Both the position numbers and the translations under genes were made by a program. Shown piece by piece: positions 6,050 to 8,406 of a stretch of DNA of 8,406 bases. The notes beneath the pieces are model-generated. The model saw only the letters and a program-made list of their open reading frames with translations, was not told the origin of the DNA and did not search any database. The DNA is from an uncultured Collinsella sp. (GTDB taxonomy: Bacteria > Actinomycetota > Coriobacteriia > Coriobacteriales > Coriobacteriaceae), in assembly GCA_900544225.1 (NCBI GenBank), contig UQUD01000080.1:1-8406 (forward strand), written 5' to 3'. How positions within the stretch are numbered: position 1 is the stretch's first letter; each line of letters opens with the position of its first letter.

Positions 6050-7367
6050 TGAACGTGCTCCAAACGTGATGCAGGCCGGCGATGAACTTGTCGATATCGG
6101 CCTTGTCGTTGTAGAAGGCCACGCTGGCGCGGCAGCAGGCAAGGTTCTCGACGCCCAGCCAGGTGAGCAGAGGCTGCGCGCAGTGGTGACCGGCGCGGAT
6201 GCAAACGCCGTCCATGTCCATGATGCTCGCGACATCGTGCGGGTGGATGCCCTTGACGTTAAAGCTGACGACGCCGTGGTGGTTGTCCCAATAGATGGAG
6301 CCGATGATCTGGACAAAGTCGAGCTGCATGAGCTCGCCCATCAGGTAGTGGACGAGTGCCTTCTCACGGGTCTGGATGTTTTCGTAGCCTACCGTGTTGA
6401 CCAGGTAGTCAAGCGCCGCGCCCGTGGCGAAGATGCCGGCGGCGTCCTGCGTGCCGGCCTCGAATTTCTCGGGGACGGGCGCCCAGACGGCGTCTTGCTC
6501 GGTGACCGAGTCGATCATCTCGCCGCCGGTAAGCATGGGCGGCATGGCGTTGAGCAGGTCCATCTTGCCCCACAGCACGCCGATGCCCATGGGGCCCATA
6601 GCCTTGTGCGCGCTAAAGGCAAAGAAATCGGCTCCCAGATCGGCCACATCGACCGGCATGTGCGGCAGCGACTGCGCACCGTCGACGACCAGATAGCCGC
6701 CGTACTTGTGCACGAGCTTGCCGAGGTTCTTGACCGGATTCTCAACGCCCAGCACGTTAGAGACCTGACCCACGGCCAAGATCTTGGTCTTGGGGCCCAC
6801 CTTGGACAGAACTTCCTCGGTCGTTAGCTGGCCGGTCTTGGTGGGGTAGAGGTAGACGAGCTTGGCGCCGGTCTCGCGGCAGACCTGCTGCCACGGGATC
6901 AGGTTGGAGTGGTGCTCCATGATGGTGATGACGACCTCGTCGCCCGGCTCCAGCACCGTGGGCGCAAAGCTCTTGGCGACCAGGTTGAGCGACTCGCTCG
7001 TGTTGCGGGTGAAGACGACCTCGTTGGCCTGGGGGGCGCCGATGACATCGGCGATCTGCTGGCGCACCTTCGCGATAGCCTCGGTGGCCTCGACGGACAG
7101 CGAGTACAGGCCGCGCAGGGGGTTGGCGTTCATGCGCTGGTAGAAGTCGCGCTCGGCGTCGAGCACGCAGGCGGGGCGCTGTGCGGTAGCGGCGCTATCG
7201 AGGAAGGCGATTTCGGGGTGCTGCTGGAACAGCGGGAACTGCGCCTTGTAGGGATTGGTCTCGATGTCGACGGTAGGCCAGCCGCGCGAGGCCTCGTCGC
7301 TGGCGTCGAGCTCCATGGGCTCGGGGGCAGTACAGGTATCGCATTTAACGTGCTCGGTGTCGATCAT
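6042..7367 (-). CDS. sufS: SufS, group II cysteine desulfurase
   Basis: The protein has 441 residues and is a PLP enzyme that converts cysteine to alanine and leaves a persulfide on its own cysteine, supplying sulfur for Fe-S assembly. FLDSAATAQRP (55-65) opens the fold. H152 in MEHHSNLIPW stacks on PLP, D229 in VVDGAQS binds the PLP nitrogen, K255 in FSAHKAMGP forms the Schiff base, and C396 in RAGHHCAQP is the sulfur-carrying cysteine in the short group II loop. The family core starts near residue 38, so about 37 residues are an N-terminal extension. It contains C9-DT-C12 and is acidic. That start is supported by an AGGAGG at 7375-7380 and a 4-base ATGA overlap with sufD. The gene lies between sufD and sufU, the usual order in Gram-positive suf operons. 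All catalytic residues are present. Confidence 0.96.
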   Translation of the reverse strand: MIDTEHVKCDTCTAPEPMELDASDEASRGWPTVDIETNPYKAQFPLFQQHPEIAFLDSAATAQRPACVLDAERDFYQRMNANPLRGLYSLSVEATEAIAKVRQQIADVIGAPQANEVVFTRNTSESLNLVAKSFAPTVLEPGDEVVITIMEHHSNLIPWQQVCRETGAKLVYLYPTKTGQLTTEEVLSKVGPKTKILAVGQVSNVLGVENPVKNLGKLVHKYGGYLVVDGAQSLPHMPVDVADLGADFFAFSAHKAMGPMGIGVLWGKMDLLNAMPPMLTGGEMIDSVTEQDAVWAPVPEKFEAGTQDAAGIFATGAALDYLVNTVGYENIQTREKALVHYLMGELMQLDFVQIIGSIYWDNHHGVVSFNVKGIHPHDVASIMDMDGVCIRAGHHCAQPLLTWLGVENLACCRASVAFYNDKADIDKFIAGLHHVWSTFNG

Positions 7368-8406
7368 GCGAGCTCCTCCTCAAAGTTGTCGATTAGGTTG
7401 TTGCCCAAGCGAACGACGGCGGCGCGGGTGCGCTCGTCGATGGCGGAAAGCGCGGCGTCCTCCAGCTTGGCGCGGATGAACAGGTCCTCGGCGGCGTTTT
7501 GGTCAAGGCCGCGGCAGGCGAGGTAGAACAGCTGCTCGTCGCGGACGTGACCGATGGTGGCGCCGTGGTTGCCGGCGACGTCGTCCTCGTCGCAGAGGAT
7601 GACGGGAACGGTCTTGTTGTCGACGCCCTTGTTGGCCAGCAGCACGGTTTCGCGCTCGGTGCCGGTTGCGCCCTTGCAGCCGTGCACGAGGTCGATGGTG
7701 CCGCGGTAGACCTTCTTGGACGTACCGGTCAGCACGCCGTTGGCGTCGATCTCGCACTCGGTCTTGCGGCCGCGGTGGCGCAGCTCGTAGTTAAAGTCGC
7801 GAACTTGTTCGCGGGCACCCAGGTAATCGGTATCGATGGTCACCTTGGCGGTGTCGCCCAGCAGGTCGCCGGCAAGGCCGGTGGCGCTGGCACCGGCACC
7901 CAGGACGGTGTGCTGCACGTTGACGCGCGCGCCCTCGTCCAGGAACAGACCGGTGTCGTCGAGCGCGATCCAGCTGTCATCGAGCGTCTGCGTGCAGGTC
8001 ACGTTGACAGTGGCGTACTCGTGAGCGCACACCCGCAGCACGGAGCCCACGACGCCTTGGCCGTTGACGGGGGAGTCTAGGGCTAGAGCGAGGTCGAGCG
8101 TTGCCTGCGGACGGGCGACGACGTCGATGGCGGCAATCGCAGCGGCTGCGTCGACGCCATTCACGCGCACGGTAACCGTGGCGTGCTTGTATGCGGACAC
8201 ATCGATGACGATGCGCTTGGTGGCGTGGTCGGCCAGGTAGGTATAGGCAGCCTCGCCCATGCCGGTCTCGAAGGCCTCGGCAGGGGAGAGCTCCTCCTCG
8301 AGCTTGATGGCGCCGGCCTGGTAGACAGAGGTGGCGGGCACGTCGAGCTCGGTCTCGGGCGTGATGCGGGCACGATCGGCGGCGTCGCCGGGGGCGGAGG
8401 CGCGGC
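7364..8406 (-). CDS. sufD: SufD, Fe-S assembly scaffold subunit (5' end beyond the window)
   Basis: At least 346 codons are visible with no stop up to the window edge. A GTG at 8341 could start translation but lies in the middle of an open frame, so the true start is probably further upstream; SufD is usually about 400 residues or more. The visible part contains the SufB/SufD beta-helix core and the ending typical of the family: VPVILCDEDDVAGNHGATIG, then LFYLACRGLDQNAAEDLFI, then a helical tail. The histidine of NHGAT (codon 7565-7567) corresponds to the conserved H360 of E. coli SufD, which helps build the cluster at the SufB-SufD interface. The cysteine found two residues before it in E. 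coli is glycine here, as I recall for many Gram-positive forms. Position before sufS fits SufD; a second SufB-like protein is less likely but cannot be fully excluded without the 5' end. Confidence 0.9.
   Translation of the reverse strand, partial: RASAPGDAADRARITPETELDVPATSVYQAGAIKLEEELSPAEAFETGMGEAAYTYLADHATKRIVIDVSAYKHATVTVRVNGVDAAAAIAAIDVVARPQATLDLALALDSPVNGQGVVGSVLRVCAHEYATVNVTCTQTLDDSWIALDDTGLFLDEGARVNVQHTVLGAGASATGLAGDLLGDTAKVTIDTDYLGAREQVRDFNYELRHRGRKTECEIDANGVLTGTSKKVYRGTIDLVHGCKGATGTERETVLLANKGVDNKTVPVILCDEDDVAGNHGATIGHVRDEQLFYLACRGLDQNAAEDLFIRAKLEDAALSAIDERTRAAVVRLGNNLIDNFEEELA
7375..7380 (-). promoter_or_regulatory. Ribosome-binding site that fixes the sufS start
   Basis: AGGAGG on the minus strand, inside the end of sufD, sits 7 bases before the ATG at 7367. 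It matches the full anti-Shine-Dalgarno core and supports translation of the cysteine-containing N-terminal extension of SufS, rather than a start nearer the conserved core. Confidence 0.8.

Noticed and set aside
6050..6316. A longer SufU starting at 6316
   Set aside because: The added residues are an out-of-frame reading of sufS, rich in Ser, Thr and Ala. The start at 6049, with GGAG upstream and normal family length, is far better.
6009..7526. Long plus-strand frames opposite sufU and sufS
   Set aside because: They are antisense shadows with valine/glycine/aspartate-rich translations and no motifs, opposite genes with intact catalytic residues.
1..8406. CRISPR array, tRNA or rRNA genes
   Set aside because: No regularly spaced repeats, cloverleaf-type folds or rRNA-like sequence were seen on either strand.

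Overview
The window looks like chromosomal DNA of a high-GC anaerobic gut Actinobacterium of the Coriobacteriia, most likely Collinsella or a close relative. This rests on the GC-rich codon use, a GGGtGRT protein paired with its NifU-like partner, a SufD-SufS-SufU gene order, and FrdA/NadB-like flavoproteins being common in that class. The genus is inference; no rRNA or other marker gene is present.

Layout from left to right. Positions 1-198 hold a possible 3' tail of a plus-strand gene and two tandem hairpins with related tips. Positions 199-1725 (minus) encode a soluble FAD oxidoreductase of the fumarate reductase / L-aspartate oxidase superfamily. Positions 1982-3739 (minus) are a two-gene operon: an IscU/NifU-like Fe-S scaffold protein, then the GGGtGRT protein, ended by a strong intrinsic terminator at 1914-1947. 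Positions 3740-4142 are a divergent intergenic region. Positions 4143-4955 (plus) encode a REP-associated-transposase-like (Y1/HUH family) protein whose HUH motif and expected nucleophilic tyrosine are both substituted, with a helix-turn-helix at its C-terminus. Positions 4956-5626 are non-coding and hold a widely spaced inverted repeat, a small hairpin and the suf terminator (5553-5586). Positions 5627-8406 (minus) are the end of a suf operon, sufD (cut by the window edge), sufS and sufU, with overlapping genes.

Two separate Fe-S modules, the SUF machinery and the scaffold/GGGtGRT pair, lie about 1.9 kb apart on the same strand and are separated by the transposase-like gene. SufS takes sulfur from cysteine, SufU accepts and relays the persulfide, and SufD belongs to the SufBCD scaffold complex, whose sufC and sufB genes presumably lie beyond position 8406. 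The scaffold/GGGtGRT pair is conserved in gut anaerobes but its role is not established. The most interesting items are the apparently HUH-dead transposase relative with repeat-like DNA around it, the GGGtGRT module, and the flavoprotein that lacks the family's substrate-binding histidine.
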